64,000 nucleotides of DNA from Siphonodentalium dalli (GCA_032622095.1 CP136066.1:6969784-7033783), one strand, 5' to 3'. Positions 11,481-21,145 are shown, counted from the stretch's first letter. Made by a program: numbers and translations. Notes: generated from the sequence alone by a model not told the origin.

Positions 11481-11848
11481 AATGAGCAAATGAGCAAAAA
11501 AATGAGCAAATGAGCAAAAAAATGAGCACATGAGCAAGAAAATGAGCAAATGAGCAAGAAAATGAGCAAATGAGCAAGAAAATGAGCAAATGTGCAATAA
11601 AAATGAGCAAATGAGCAAAAAAATGAGCAAATGAGCAAGAAAATGAGCAAATGAGCAATAAAATGAGCAAATGAGCAAGAAAATGAGCAAATGAGCAAGA
11701 AAATGAGCAAATGAGCAATAAAAATGAGCAAATGAGCAAGAAAATGAGCAAATGAGCAAAAAAATGAGCAAATGAGCAAAAAAATGAGCAAATGAGCAAT
11801 AAAAATGAGCAAATGAGCAAAAAAATGAGCAAATGAGCAAAAAAATGA
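11481..11848 (+). repeat. TGAGCAAA minisatellite (left arm)
   Basis: Alternating TGAGCAAA and TGAGCAAG/TGAGCAATAAAA words. It is open on the minus strand in three frames only because the sequence lacks stops; the encoded 'AHLLIFLLICSF' strings are not a protein. The mirror copy is at 17782-18149. Confidence 0.95.
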
Positions 11849-12215
11849 GATGTAACATTATATCACTGTTATTGTATCAATTGATAGGTTCAGACAAGTT
11901 CGATGTTTAGAAAAGAAAAGTTACCTATAATTCTGCTGTGGTTAAGCAGTCCATTATTTAGGGCATACCTGTATGTAGGCCTATCAGTGGATGAATAGTC
12001 TGCCGGAGAAGTACTGTGTAGACAGGTCTTGTCGTTAAGAGAGTCAGACGAGAAGTAATGCGATAGCGAACATCAAACGAGTCTGCGCACGCATATCTGT
12101 CAAAAGGATACAATAGCAGTCATTGGTCAATTTATCCCCGGTGTCAGCTCAGTACCCAATCGGGACGAAGCCGAAGGTCAACTCATTTTTTTTTTGCTCA
12201 TTATAGTACGTCACT

Positions 12216-12420
12216 TGGACATTTTATCAGTTTATCACGTGATCACTAAATGTGGCAATCGGGTATCCACCGATGCCTGCAATTTATTATTTATAATAAT
12301 TGGACTCATTGATCTCACGTAAATAATACTCTTAGTTGTTCCAATAAAATAGTTATCAAATTCGATCACCAATAGATTTGACTGTGGAATATAATGACCT
12401 TTAACTTATTTATCGATCTA
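12216..12420 (+). repeat. 205-bp direct repeat within left arm, copy 2
   Basis: Second copy of 10951-11155, about 98% identical by eye. Together with the ~290-bp repeats it shows that the arm had already undergone segmental duplication before or while the palindrome formed. Confidence 0.9.
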
Positions 12421-12815
12421 TGTTAGAACATGGTCTTAACAAAAAACTTGACCATAACAAAAATTACCTTACATTTATGCATGAATCTAATTAGACCATA
12501 CGTAAATATTGTCAGCTTATCGTCTGATGAGCAAATCCGATGTTTATCAAAAATAGTACAACTTCCAGTTGGTAATTACTCTTACGAATGAAGAGCGTTG
12601 AACATATACGAAATTACTACACGAATGAACTGAAATTTATATTTTCACATCTTACCAACAACAGATACAGACATAGTCATAGTGTTATACTATCTTACAT
12701 GTACCCATGCTATGACATCATTCGAAGGGGCAATACACTCAAGGAGTTAAAGTGACACGAAACAAGGGACGTGATGTAATATTGGTGTTTGAATCTTAAA
12801 GGAACACAAGACACT

Positions 12816-13105
12816 CTAAAGGGACACTCATTATGAATGAATGTTAACAATACAAGCGCACGAATGAAGAGCGTTGAACATATACAAAATTACTACACGA
12901 ATGAATTGAACCTTGAAATTTATATTTCACATCTTACCAACAACAGCTACAGGCATTATCATAGGGTTATACTGTCTTGCATATACACACGCTATGACAT
13001 CATTAAAGGCGGACAATCCACTCACGGTGTGACAACAGATACAGACATAGGCATAGTGTTATACAGTCTTCTATGTACCAATGCTATGACATAATTAAAG
13101 GGGGA
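12816..13105 (+). repeat. ~290-bp direct repeat within left arm, second copy
   Basis: Matches 11154-11450 with small differences and runs to about 130 bp before the 3' end of the zinc-finger ORF. Confidence 0.85.
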
Positions 13106-13237
13106 TAATACACGCACGGTGTGGAATGTTAAAGTGACACGCGGTAAGGGACGTGATGTAATATTGGTGAAACCCCCTCCCCACTTATAGATATATAACG
13201 AAGACGAGAATAACATGTTGATGAAGTTTATTGAAAT

Positions 13238-13807
13238 TTAATCATTGTCTGAATCTTCGACCGTTAGATTTACTTCTAAGAGTTTCTTGAATTTTCTCAT
13301 CGCTTCATCTGCAGCCCATTCATTATTATATCCGTGTTTGGTCAGTTTGACCATTTTCTTCATGATCATGGTATGTATGCGTGATGTTTTCAATCGATAC
13401 TGGTATTCTATTAATCGTCTATAACTTTTGAGAAACAGAGCAAACTCTGTGTCGATGGTATCCTCTTTTCCCGACATGCTCTCATCTCCCGAAATGCTCT
13501 CTTCTTCTTTCACATCATTGGTGACGCGTTTCATCATACTTTTGAATGTGTCCATCTCGTTGACACATCGCGCAGCTTTCTTAAGACCGAATACCGTTCT
13601 ACTACCGACGCCATTACCATCTTCTGAATCTGATAGCGTTCCACGTTCATCTTCATCTGAATCTAGAACCGCTTCGTCAGATTCATCGGTATCTTCCCCG
13701 AAGAGAGTTGGTTTTGTCTCGGACATAACTCCGTGTTTAAGCTGTTTATGTCTTTGTAGATTGTAGTTCGTCGATAAAATAATGCCACATAAATCACACC
13801 CGTGCAT
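13238..13807 (-). CDS. C2H2 zinc-finger acidic protein, left-arm copy (189 aa)
   Basis: The N-terminus is a single C2H2 finger (Cys4, Cys7, His20, His25; C-x2-C-x12-H-x4-H). An acidic, Ser-rich linker (about residues 33-66 and 95-118) and a basic, helix-prone C-terminal domain (about 120-189) follow. It is probably a nucleic-acid-binding protein of the element; similar finger-plus-helical proteins are familiar from Polinton-like elements, but I cannot confirm homology. The ATG at 13807 overlaps the end of the 64-aa frame by 14 nt. A TATAAG motif lies about 30 nt upstream of the ATG, so the mRNA would have almost no leader. An AATAAA lies just after the stop. The right-arm copy (15823-16392) differs by Gln18 versus His18 and is otherwise the same. 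Confidence 0.7.
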   Translation of the reverse strand: MHGCDLCGIILSTNYNLQRHKQLKHGVMSETKPTLFGEDTDESDEAVLDSDEDERGTLSDSEDGNGVGSRTVFGLKKAARCVNEMDTFKSMMKRVTNDVKEEESISGDESMSGKEDTIDTEFALFLKSYRRLIEYQYRLKTSRIHTMIMKKMVKLTKHGYNNEWAADEAMRKFKKLLEVNLTVEDSDND

Positions 13808-13988
13808 TATCGCGAATTATTGGAAGAACCATCACTCTTATAAGTAGCGATAAAAAGAGAGAATAAGGTGTGGTATACAACCGTCGCTCTAAGAGTACGT
13901 TCGTCCCGGTGCTAGGGTATAGATATTTGACCGCCGGTGATTCAATTAATGCCAATTTATCAGTATGGTACTCTATGTATTCATTCAT
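13794..13988 (-). CDS. small conserved ORF of the palindromic element, left copy (64 aa)
   Basis: The N-terminal half (MNEYIEYHTDKLALIESPAV ... TGTNVLLERR) is polar and looks protein-like; the C-terminal half is hydrophobic. It lies 7 nt after the 107-aa ORF and overlaps the zinc-finger start by 14 nt. The TATAAG presumed to drive the zinc-finger gene falls inside its 3' part, so the tail could be incidental. The product is identical in both arms. Function unknown; a short spliced or truncated gene is possible. Confidence 0.45.
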   Translation of the reverse strand: MNEYIEYHTDKLALIESPAVKYLYPSTGTNVLLERRLYTTPYSLFLSLLIRVMVLPIIRDNARV

Positions 13989-13995
13989 GATTTGG

Positions 13996-14319
13996 CTAAT
14001 CGTATGACACTGGTCTTTTCATTTTCTTCTTATTATTAGACAAACCTCCATCAGACACTCTCTTGTTGGTTTGTTTGGACGCTTTACGTGTGTTTGTCAA
14101 CTTATTTGCTGCAACTTCAGCCTTAGCCATTTCAATCGCTTGAGCGATGGGTGTCACCACGTTAATAAGTGGTTTTAGAACGTCTTCTTCACTATCACTA
14201 GTTTTAGTTCTGTCAATAAAGTATCGACCCTGATTATCTGGCATTAACTTCCCATCAACCATATCTCTGAAATGTTTTCTCCACATTTCAAGATCTGCTG
14301 GAATATACGGGATCGACAT
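13996..14319 (-). CDS. small basic-tailed protein of the palindromic element, left copy (107 aa)
   Basis: Begins MSIPYIPADLEMW, followed by KHFRDMVDGK, a short acidic stretch (SDSEEDV), a helix-prone middle and a Lys-rich tail (KKKMKR near residue 100). Small proteins with a W..HF..M..G start and a basic tail occur in Polinton/adintovirus-like genomes as candidate virion core proteins; that link is from memory of style and unverified. ATG 14319 lies about 65 nt downstream of a TATAAG motif. The right copy differs at one visible residue (Arg14 here, Gly14 there). Confidence 0.65.
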   Translation of the reverse strand: MSIPYIPADLEMWRKHFRDMVDGKLMPDNQGRYFIDRTKTSDSEEDVLKPLINVVTPIAQAIEMAKAEVAANKLTNTRKASKQTNKRVSDGGLSNNKKKMKRPVSYD

Positions 14320-14381
14320 GTTTCTTCAAAATGTACAAGTCACTCTTTTTTCTGCATTTTATTTTAGAAAGTTTATCGCCT

Positions 14382-14402
14382 CTTATAAAAATCGATTATT
14401 GG
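14382..14402 (-). promoter_or_regulatory. TATA-box promoter of the left-arm gene cluster
   Basis: On the minus strand, CCAATAATCG is followed closely by TTTATAAGAG, then the ATG at 14319 about 65 nt later. The mirror copy is at 15228-15250. Confidence 0.55.
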
Positions 14403-14512
14403 CCATGAATGCCAAATGCACCATGATAGTTATCGATGTCAATAATGCGTTTCGTTGAGATCTTGATTGAGTATGCACCAATCAATGAGCAAATAAATGA
14501 GCAAGCAGGATG

Positions 14513-15123
14513 TTATGTCGCTTGGTGGCGGAGGTAGCATCACCAAATTACCCTCGGGGGACCTCATTCTGCCATCTAAAAATAGAATCTTTGGGTCTAA
14601 AATTGGTTGTACTAAAATATTCCCAAAAACCCAAAACTTCAAAAATTTCAAAACACTTCAAAAATTTCAAAAAATTTCAAAAACTTCAAAAATTTCAAAA
14701 ATTTCAAAAACTTCAAAAATTTAAAAAAACTTCAAAAATTTCAAAAACTTCAAAAATAAGACCCCGGCGGCGGCGCCGGTATTTTACTGCGGCGGCGGTG
14801 CCTCCGCCGCCGCCGGCGGACCCCGCAGTAAAATACCGGCGGCGGCGCCGCCGCCTTCGCCGCCGGGGTCTTATTTTTGAAGTTTTTGAAATTTTTGAAG
14901 TTTTTTGAAATTTTTGAAGTTTTTGAAATTTTTGAAATTTTTGAAGTTTTTGAAATTTTTTGAAATTTTTGAAGTTTTTTGAAATTTTTGAAGTTTTGGG
15001 TTTTTGGGAATATTTTAGTACAACCAATTTTAGACCCAAAGATTCTATTTTTAGATGGCAGAATGAGGTCCCCCGAGGGTAATTTGGTGATGCTACCTCC
15101 GCCACCAAGCGACATAACATCCT
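14513..15123. repeat. central nested palindrome with GC-rich core
   Basis: Inverted copies of CAGGATGTTATGTCGCTTGG mark the limits. Inside lie the ~55-bp subterminal block, a CAAAAATTTC low-complexity tract and a core at 14759-14872 made of CGG/CCG-rich words. The core arms match through ACCCCGGCGGCGGCG and GCAGTAAAATACCGG, but about 60 bp around the axis are not symmetric. The open frames crossing it (poly-Arg/Pro/Ala strings) are compositional artefacts. Confidence 0.85.
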
Positions 15124-15227
15124 GCTTGCTCATTTATTTGCTCATTGATTGGTGCATACTCAATCAAGATCTCAACGAAACGCATTATTGACATCGATAA
15201 CTATCATGGTGCATTTGGCATTCATGG

Positions 15228-15250
15228 CCAATAATCGATTTTTATAAGAG
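15228..15250 (+). promoter_or_regulatory. CCAAT and TATA motifs of the right-arm gene cluster
   Basis: CCAATAATCG at 15228 and TATAAG at 15243-15248, 63 nt before the ATG at 15311. A second TATAAGAG at 15788 lies 30 nt before the zinc-finger ATG. Confidence 0.55.
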
Positions 15251-15310
15251 GCGATAAACTTTCTAAAATAAAATGCAGAAAAAAGAGTGACTTGTACATT
15301 TTGAAGAAAC

Positions 15311-15634
15311 ATGTCGATCCCGTATATTCCAGCAGATCTTGAAATGTGGGGAAAACATTTCAGAGATATGGTTGATGGGAAGTTAATGCCAGATAATCAG
15401 GGTCGATACTTTATTGACAGAACTAAAACTAGTGATAGTGAAGAAGACGTTCTAAAACCACTTATTAACGTGGTGACACCCATCGCTCAAGCGATTGAAA
15501 TGGCTAAGGCTGAAGTTGCAGCAAATAAGTTGACAAACACACGTAAAGCGTCCAAACAAACCAACAAGAGAGTGTCTGATGGAGGTTTGTCTAATAATAA
15601 GAAGAAAATGAAAAGACCAGTGTCATACGATTAG
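15311..15634 (+). CDS. small basic-tailed protein of the palindromic element, right copy (107 aa)
   Basis: Mirror copy of 13996-14319, intact, with Gly instead of Arg at residue 14. First gene of the outward-reading cluster; the next ATG is 7 nt after its stop. Preservation of both reading frames, with few differences, argues for recent palindrome formation, gene conversion between arms, or selection. Confidence 0.65.
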   Translation: MSIPYIPADLEMWGKHFRDMVDGKLMPDNQGRYFIDRTKTSDSEEDVLKPLINVVTPIAQAIEMAKAEVAANKLTNTRKASKQTNKRVSDGGLSNNKKKMKRPVSYD

Positions 15635-15641
15635 CCAAATC

Positions 15642-15836
15642 ATGAATGAATACATAGAGTACCATACTGATAAATTGGCATTAATTGAATCACCGGCGGT
15701 CAAATATCTATACCCTAGCACCGGGACGAACGTACTCTTAGAGCGACGGTTGTATACCACACCTTATTCTCTCTTTTTATCGCTACTTATAAGAGTGATG
15801 GTTCTTCCAATAATTCGCGATAATGCACGGGTGTGA
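15642..15836 (+). CDS. small conserved ORF of the palindromic element, right copy (64 aa)
   Basis: Identical product to 13794-13988. The frame overlaps the zinc-finger start by 14 nt. The TATAAGAG at 15788 lies within it. Function unknown. Confidence 0.45.
   Translation: MNEYIEYHTDKLALIESPAVKYLYPSTGTNVLLERRLYTTPYSLFLSLLIRVMVLPIIRDNARV
15788..15822 (+). promoter_or_regulatory. second TATAAGAG promoter, ahead of the zinc-finger gene (right arm)
   Basis: TATAAGAG at 15788-15795 is followed by TTCCAATAATTCGCGATA directly before the ATG at 15823. The same octamer precedes the 107-aa gene, which suggests separate initiation for each gene. The mirror is at about 13808-13842. Confidence 0.5.
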
Positions 15837-16392
15837 TTTATGTGGCATTATTTTATCGACGAACTACAATCTACACAGACATAAACAGCTTAAACACGGA
15901 GTTATGTCCGAGACAAAACCAACTCTCTTCGGAGAAGATACCGATGAATCTGACGAAGCGGTTCTAGATTCAGATGAAGATGAACGTGGAACGCTATCAG
16001 ATTCAGAAGATGGTAATGGCGTCGGTAGTAGAACGGTATTCGGTCTTAAGAAAGCTGCGCGATGTGTCAACGAGATGGACACATTCAAAAGTATGATGAA
16101 ACGCGTCACCAATGATGTGAAAGAAGAAGAGAGCATTTCGGGAGATGAGAGCATGTCGGGAAAAGAGGATACCATCGACACAGAGTTTGCTCTGTTTCTC
16201 AAAAGTTATAGACGATTAATAGAATACCAGTATCGATTGAAAACATCACGCATACATACCATGATCATGAAGAAAATGGTCAAACTGACCAAACACGGAT
16301 ATAATAATGAATGGGCTGCAGATGAAGCGATGAGAAAATTCAAGAAACTCTTAGAAGTAAATCTAACGGTCGAAGATTCAGACAATGATTAA
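15823..16392 (+). CDS. C2H2 zinc-finger acidic protein, right-arm copy (189 aa)
   Basis: Mirror copy of 13238-13807, intact over its full length, with His rather than Gln at residue 18 inside the finger loop. Zinc ligands Cys4, Cys7, His20 and His25 are unchanged. Confidence 0.7.
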   Translation: MHGCDLCGIILSTNYNLHRHKQLKHGVMSETKPTLFGEDTDESDEAVLDSDEDERGTLSDSEDGNGVGSRTVFGLKKAARCVNEMDTFKSMMKRVTNDVKEEESISGDESMSGKEDTIDTEFALFLKSYRRLIEYQYRLKTSRIHTMIMKKMVKLTKHGYNNEWAADEAMRKFKKLLEVNLTVEDSDND

Positions 16393-16397
16393 ATTTC

Positions 16398-16403
16398 AAT
16401 AAA
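16398..16403 (+). terminator. poly(A) signal AATAAA after the zinc-finger gene
   Basis: AATAAA lies 5 nt after the stop codon at 16392. The mirror signal follows the left-arm gene near 13227-13232. It would end a compact, virus-like transcription unit. Confidence 0.6.
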
Positions 16404-17781
16404 CTTCATCTACATGTTATTCTCGTCTTCGTTATATATCTATAAGTGGGGAGGGGGTTTCACCAATATTACATCACGTCCCTTACCGCGTGTCACTTTA
16501 ACATTCCACACCGTGCGTGTATTATCCCCCTTTAATTATGTCATAGCATTGGTACATAGAAGACTGTATAACACTATGCCTATGTCTGTATCTGTTGTCA
16601 CACCGTGAGTGGATTGTCCGCCTTTAATGATGTCATAGCGTGTGTATATGCAAGACAGTATAACCCTATGATAATGCCTGTAGCTGTTGTTGGTAAGATG
16701 TGAAATATAAATTTCAAGGTTCAATTCATTCGTGTAGTAATTTTGTATATGTGTAACGCTCTTCATTCGTGCGGTTGTATTGTTAACATTCATTCATAAT
16801 GAGTGTCCCTTTAGAGTGTCTTGTGTTCCTTTAAGATTCAAACACCAATATTACATCACGTCCCTTGTTTCGTGTCACTTTAACTCCTTGAGTGTATTGC
16901 CCCTTCGAATGATGTCATAGCATGGGTACATGTAAGATAGTATAACACTATGACTATGTCTGTATCTGTTGTTGGTAAGATGTGAAAATATAAATTTCAG
17001 TTCATTCGTGTAGTAATTTCGTATATGTTCAACGCTCTTCATTCGTAAGAGTAATTACCAACTGGAAGTTGTACTATTTTTGATAAACATCGGATTTGCT
17101 CATCAGACGATAAGCTGACAATATTTACGTATGGTCTAATTAGATTCATGCATAAATGTAAGGTAATTTTTGTTATGGTCAAGTTTTTTGTTAAGACCAT
17201 GTTCTAACATAGATCGATAAATAAGTTAAAGGTCATTATATTCCACAGTCAAATCTATTGGTGATCGAATTTGATAACTATTTTATTGGAACAACTAAGA
17301 GTATTATTTACGTGAGATCAATGAGTCCAATTATTATAAATAATAAATTGCAGGCATCGGTGGATACCCGATTGCCACATTTAGTGATCACGTGATAAAC
17401 TGATAAAATGTCCAAGTGACGTACTATAATGAGCAAAAAAAAAATGAGTTGACCTTCGGCTTCGTCCCGATTGGGTACTGAGCTGACACCGGGGATAAAT
17501 TGACCAATGACTGCTATTGTATCCTTTTGACAGATATGCGTGCGCAGACTCGTTTGATGTTCGCTATCGCATTACTTCTCGTCTGACTCTCTTAACGACA
17601 AGACCTGTCTACACAGTACTTCTCCGGCAGACTATTCATCCACTGATAGGCCTACATACAGGTATGCCCTAAATAATGGACTGCTTAACCACAGCAGAAT
17701 TATAGGTAACTTTTCTTTTCTAAACATCGAACTTGTCTGAACCTATCAATTGATACAATAACAGTGATATAATGTTACATC
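16404..17781. repeat. right-arm non-coding segment with mirrored direct repeats
   Basis: Mirror of 11849-13226. It contains the ~290-bp repeat (about 16525-16815), the partial copy and the 205-bp repeat (about 17210-17415). No gene is supported. Confidence 0.75.
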
Positions 17782-18149
17782 TCATTTTTTTGCTCATTTG
17801 CTCATTTTTTTGCTCATTTGCTCATTTTTATTGCTCATTTGCTCATTTTTTTGCTCATTTGCTCATTTTTTTGCTCATTTGCTCATTTTCTTGCTCATTT
17901 GCTCATTTTTATTGCTCATTTGCTCATTTTCTTGCTCATTTGCTCATTTTCTTGCTCATTTGCTCATTTTATTGCTCATTTGCTCATTTTCTTACTCATT
18001 TGCTCATTTTTTTGCTCATTTGCTCATTTTTATTGCTCATTTGCTCATTTTCTTGCTCATTTGCTCATTTTCTTGCTCATTTGCTCATTTTCTTGCTCAT
18101 GTGCTCATTTTTTTGCTCATTTGCTCATTTTTTTGCTCATTTGCTCATT
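17782..18149 (-). repeat. TGAGCAAA minisatellite (right arm)
   Basis: Mirror of 11481-11848, with almost the same unit order. Unit order is normally fast-evolving, so its preservation in both arms supports very recent duplication or arm-to-arm conversion. Confidence 0.95.
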
Positions 18150-19657
18150 GATTGGTGTATACTCAAGAGTCATAGACCTAACATCCAATGTACGTTAATG
18201 GTGTCATAGCGTGGGTACATAGAAGACTGTATAACACTATGCCTATGTCCGTATCTGTTGTCACACCGTGAGTGGATTGTCCGCCTTTAATGATGTCATA
18301 GCGTGTGTACATGCAAGACAGTATAATACTATGATTATGTCTGTAGCTGTTGTTGGTAAGATGTGAAATATAAATTTCAAGGTTCAATTCATTCGTGTAG
18401 TAATTTCGTATATGTTCAACGCTCTTCATTCGTGCGCTTGTATTGTTAACATTCATTCATAATGAGTGTCCCTTTAGATCGATAAATAAGTTAAAGGTCA
18501 TTACATTCCACAGTCAAATCTATTGGTGATCGAATTTGATAACTATTTTATTGGAACAACTAAGAGTATTATTCACGTGAGATCAATGAGTCCAATTATT
18601 ATAAATAATATATTGCAGGCATCGGTGGATACCCGATTGCCACATTTAGTGATCACGTGATAAACTGATAAAATGTCCAAAGCGTAAGTATGAATGTGGG
18701 GCGATAAGTGGTTATTACGTAATGTTGTTATAACAATGTCATCAAAGCAATTTCTATAATTGAGTGTCCTGGACGTTTGCATGTTTTGGCTAACTAATTA
18801 TCGTGTGAATGACACAGTTTATCAACCTTAATTGATACTAACCCGTTTGTTCAGACATTAAATCGATATGTTTTCTGAATAGCATATAACTGTGAACGGG
18901 GAAATAATATAATTCATTTGGTAAAGCAAAAGTGTGAAAGACACATTGTTACCACCAATGTCGCGTGTGTGATTGCGTGTACAGCGAATATGACAATTCA
19001 TTCTGGAGGGTTGTAATTTCACATTACAATTTTCGACCGTTAGTGATTCAACATAGTACATCTCAATACTTCCAATAATTCACGATAATACACACCTGTC
19101 ATATGGGATAGAGAGAGTGTAAAGAATAAACGCTCTTTATTATTTATGTAAAAGTAATGGTGTCTATTTTCAGGTATGACAATTATATGAACTGCGTCCG
19201 ATAAAACACTGGAATGTATGCATTCATATCGATGGTCACAATGTCCAATAAAGCTATTTCTAAACATCGATTAATAAATACATTGAAACATTGGTTGAAC
19301 AAAAAAAATAACGAAAGATATTACGCGCAAATAATTTAACATTCGACATTTTTTTAATATCGAGATTATCAGAAACCGAAAACTCGTTATAAATTTTTTA
19401 TTTAAACTTTTTTTTTGGAGAAATAATTTTGAGGGTTTTGAAATTTTTTCTTTTGAAATTTTGGGGTTTTAAAATTTTTTGGAAGTTTTGGGATTTTGAA
19501 ATTTTTTGGAAAAAATAATTTTTGGAAGTTTTGAAATTTTTTTTTTGGAAAAATAATTTTTGGGTTTTTGATATTTTGGGAATATTTTAGTACAACCAAT
19601 TTTAGACCCCAAAGATTCTATTTTTAGATGTGAAGGCAACGAGCCTCCTATTCTTCT
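18150..19657. repeat. outer part of right arm
   Basis: Mirror of 9974-11480: ~290-bp repeat, 205-bp repeat, motif-less short frames, A/T-rich subterminal block (about 19375-19570) and the terminus ending CCTCCTATTCTTCT. Confidence 0.8.
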
Positions 19658-19730
19658 ACTGACATAAGAATGGTTATAGTATATAGTAACGGTATTACAA
19701 TTTAAAACCATACTGACATAAGAATGGCTA
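19658..19730 (+). repeat. right target-site duplication and empty-site reference
   Basis: ACTGAC (19658-19663) is followed by ATAAGAATGGTTATAG and then a second ACTGACATAAGAATGG at about 19712. The unit of about 54 bp is the same one that ends at 9973 on the left. The second ACTGACATAAG therefore shows what the site looked like before insertion. Confidence 0.85.
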
Positions 19731-20059
19731 TACTAAATAGTTTTGGTATATAAGGATTAACTGATCTATAAGGAAGTTATTACAAGGTGGGCTTGATATC
19801 GTGCGACTCAGAGATGGGATATTCGTATTCTGTATTTGTAATGATTAAATTGAAGTATTTGTGTTGTTGATTATCAAATTGAGTCAAAGTATTGCAACAT
19901 CTAATCAAATTCTTTGAAAATTGGAGAGTATCTTCAATTATTTTTATTGCATCTTGCCAAAGTAACATAGATTACTTTTTAGAAGTTGAGATAATTTTTT
20001 GTCTATGGTATATATTTGAATGGGGCCAATGTGTAGAACTTGATATAGGTTACATTGCT

Positions 20060-20320
20060 GATGATTTAGTCACATTATCGACTCACATGGATGCGATTCT
20101 AACCAGATTATGTGCGGACAATGTTACAAATAAGCAATCTCACGACTTCTCATGTGTACGCTCTTTAACATGTGTTTTCACTGTGCCCCGCGCCATACAA
20201 CGGATATGACTCCATTATCGGATTATTTTAGAATCAAATAATCACATTAAGTACCTATTTCACATTATAGATCGATTATGTGCGCATTTGCGCGAGGATA
20301 TTCTGGTTTATTGAATTATT
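20060..20320 (-). repeat. family A repeat, copy 2
   Basis: Reverse orientation relative to 850-1165: ATTATCGACTCA, ATGTGCGGACAATG, GTACGCTCTTTAACATG, GCGCCATA and CTATTTCACATTATAGATCG blocks, ending GCGCGAGGATAT. The two open frames nearby (19780-19968, 19892-20209) are incidental. Confidence 0.65.
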
Positions 20321-20846
20321 TGCTAATAGGAAATGAATGTCTTTATTCATTCATCTCAAAGTAATCATATGTAATAAAAAAGTACCCGATTACGTTTTGA
20401 AAAGTATTGTTTGTGTAATCAAATACATTAACTGAAAAAGTTTTCGTATTGTATTTGCATTTGTAATCATCAATTTGAAATGTATTTGTATTTCAATAAC
20501 AAACTTTAGGCATGTAATCGCCCCATCGTCTCGCGACTAGCGAGGTATATCATAATTCGGTCTCGAACGGATGTGAACTTACCTCGGATCGATATCTCGA
20601 CCGATATCAAACCTCCAGATAATATTCTCTAATTATACGGACTTTATGTCCCACAATAAAGAGTTATTAAAGTTATAGAGCATTTTCTTCAGAATGACAC
20701 AATACATAGTGTTCCGTGTTACTGTTAGTCTATTCCTGATAGGGTAAAACATAAAGAGCGTTTACCTAACTTGGGGGGGGGAATTATATTGAAATTAAAC
20801 TTGAAAACCGATGATAAATTGTTATGGTGCCTAAATGGTCACCGTT

Positions 20847-21145
20847 CGGCGGGGTGGGGTGGGGTGTAGACCTTGTTCGGCGGGGTGGGGTGGGATGTAG
20901 ACCATGTTCGGCAGGGTGGGTGGGGTGTATACCTTGTTCGGTGGGGTGTGTACCTTGTTCGGTGGGGTGTAGACTTTGTTCGGTGGGGTGGGGTGGGGTG
21001 TAGACCTTGTTCGGCGGGGTGGGGTGTATACCTTGTTCGGCGGGGTGGGGTGGGTGTAGACCTTGTTCGGTGGGGTGGGGTGTAGACCATGTTCTGCGGG
21101 GTGGGGTGGGTGTAGACCTTGTTCGGTGGGGTGGGTGGGGTATAT
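20847..21145 (+). repeat. G-rich minisatellite
   Basis: Imperfect units around TTCGGCGGGGTGGGGTG and TAGACCTTG, about 10 copies. Runs of G3-4 give G-quadruplex potential. The open frames on both strands are artefacts of the array. Confidence 0.9.

Larger units (their letters stand above)
9974..19657. mobile_element. 9.7-kb giant-palindrome transposable element, Polinton/Maverick-like candidate
   Basis: The whole element is an inverted repeat centred near 14815. The left end reads AGAAGAATAGGAGGCTCG and the right end is its exact complement. The arms of about 4.84 kb stay nearly identical, with only scattered substitutions. The 6-bp duplication ACTGAC flanks it. Six-base duplications, ends beginning with AG and long terminal inverted repeats are features of Polintons/Mavericks, but here the inverted repeat is the entire element and no polymerase B, integrase, ATPase, protease or capsid gene is visible. 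Each arm has a three-ORF cluster transcribed away from the centre, plus a TGAGCAAA minisatellite and internal direct repeats. I infer a non-autonomous derivative mobilised in trans. A foldback element of another class, or two head-to-head copies, are the alternatives. Confidence 0.85.

Noticed and set aside
11421-11858. Three overlapping long minus-strand frames encoding Leu/Ile/Phe/Cys-rich strings (and mirrors at 17772-18209)
   Set aside because: They lie wholly in the TGAGCAAA minisatellite and are open in several frames at once, so they reflect absence of stops, not coding.
14510-15133. Poly-Arg/Pro/Ala frames crossing the palindrome axis
   Set aside because: They follow the low-complexity tract and CGG core and appear symmetrically on both strands.
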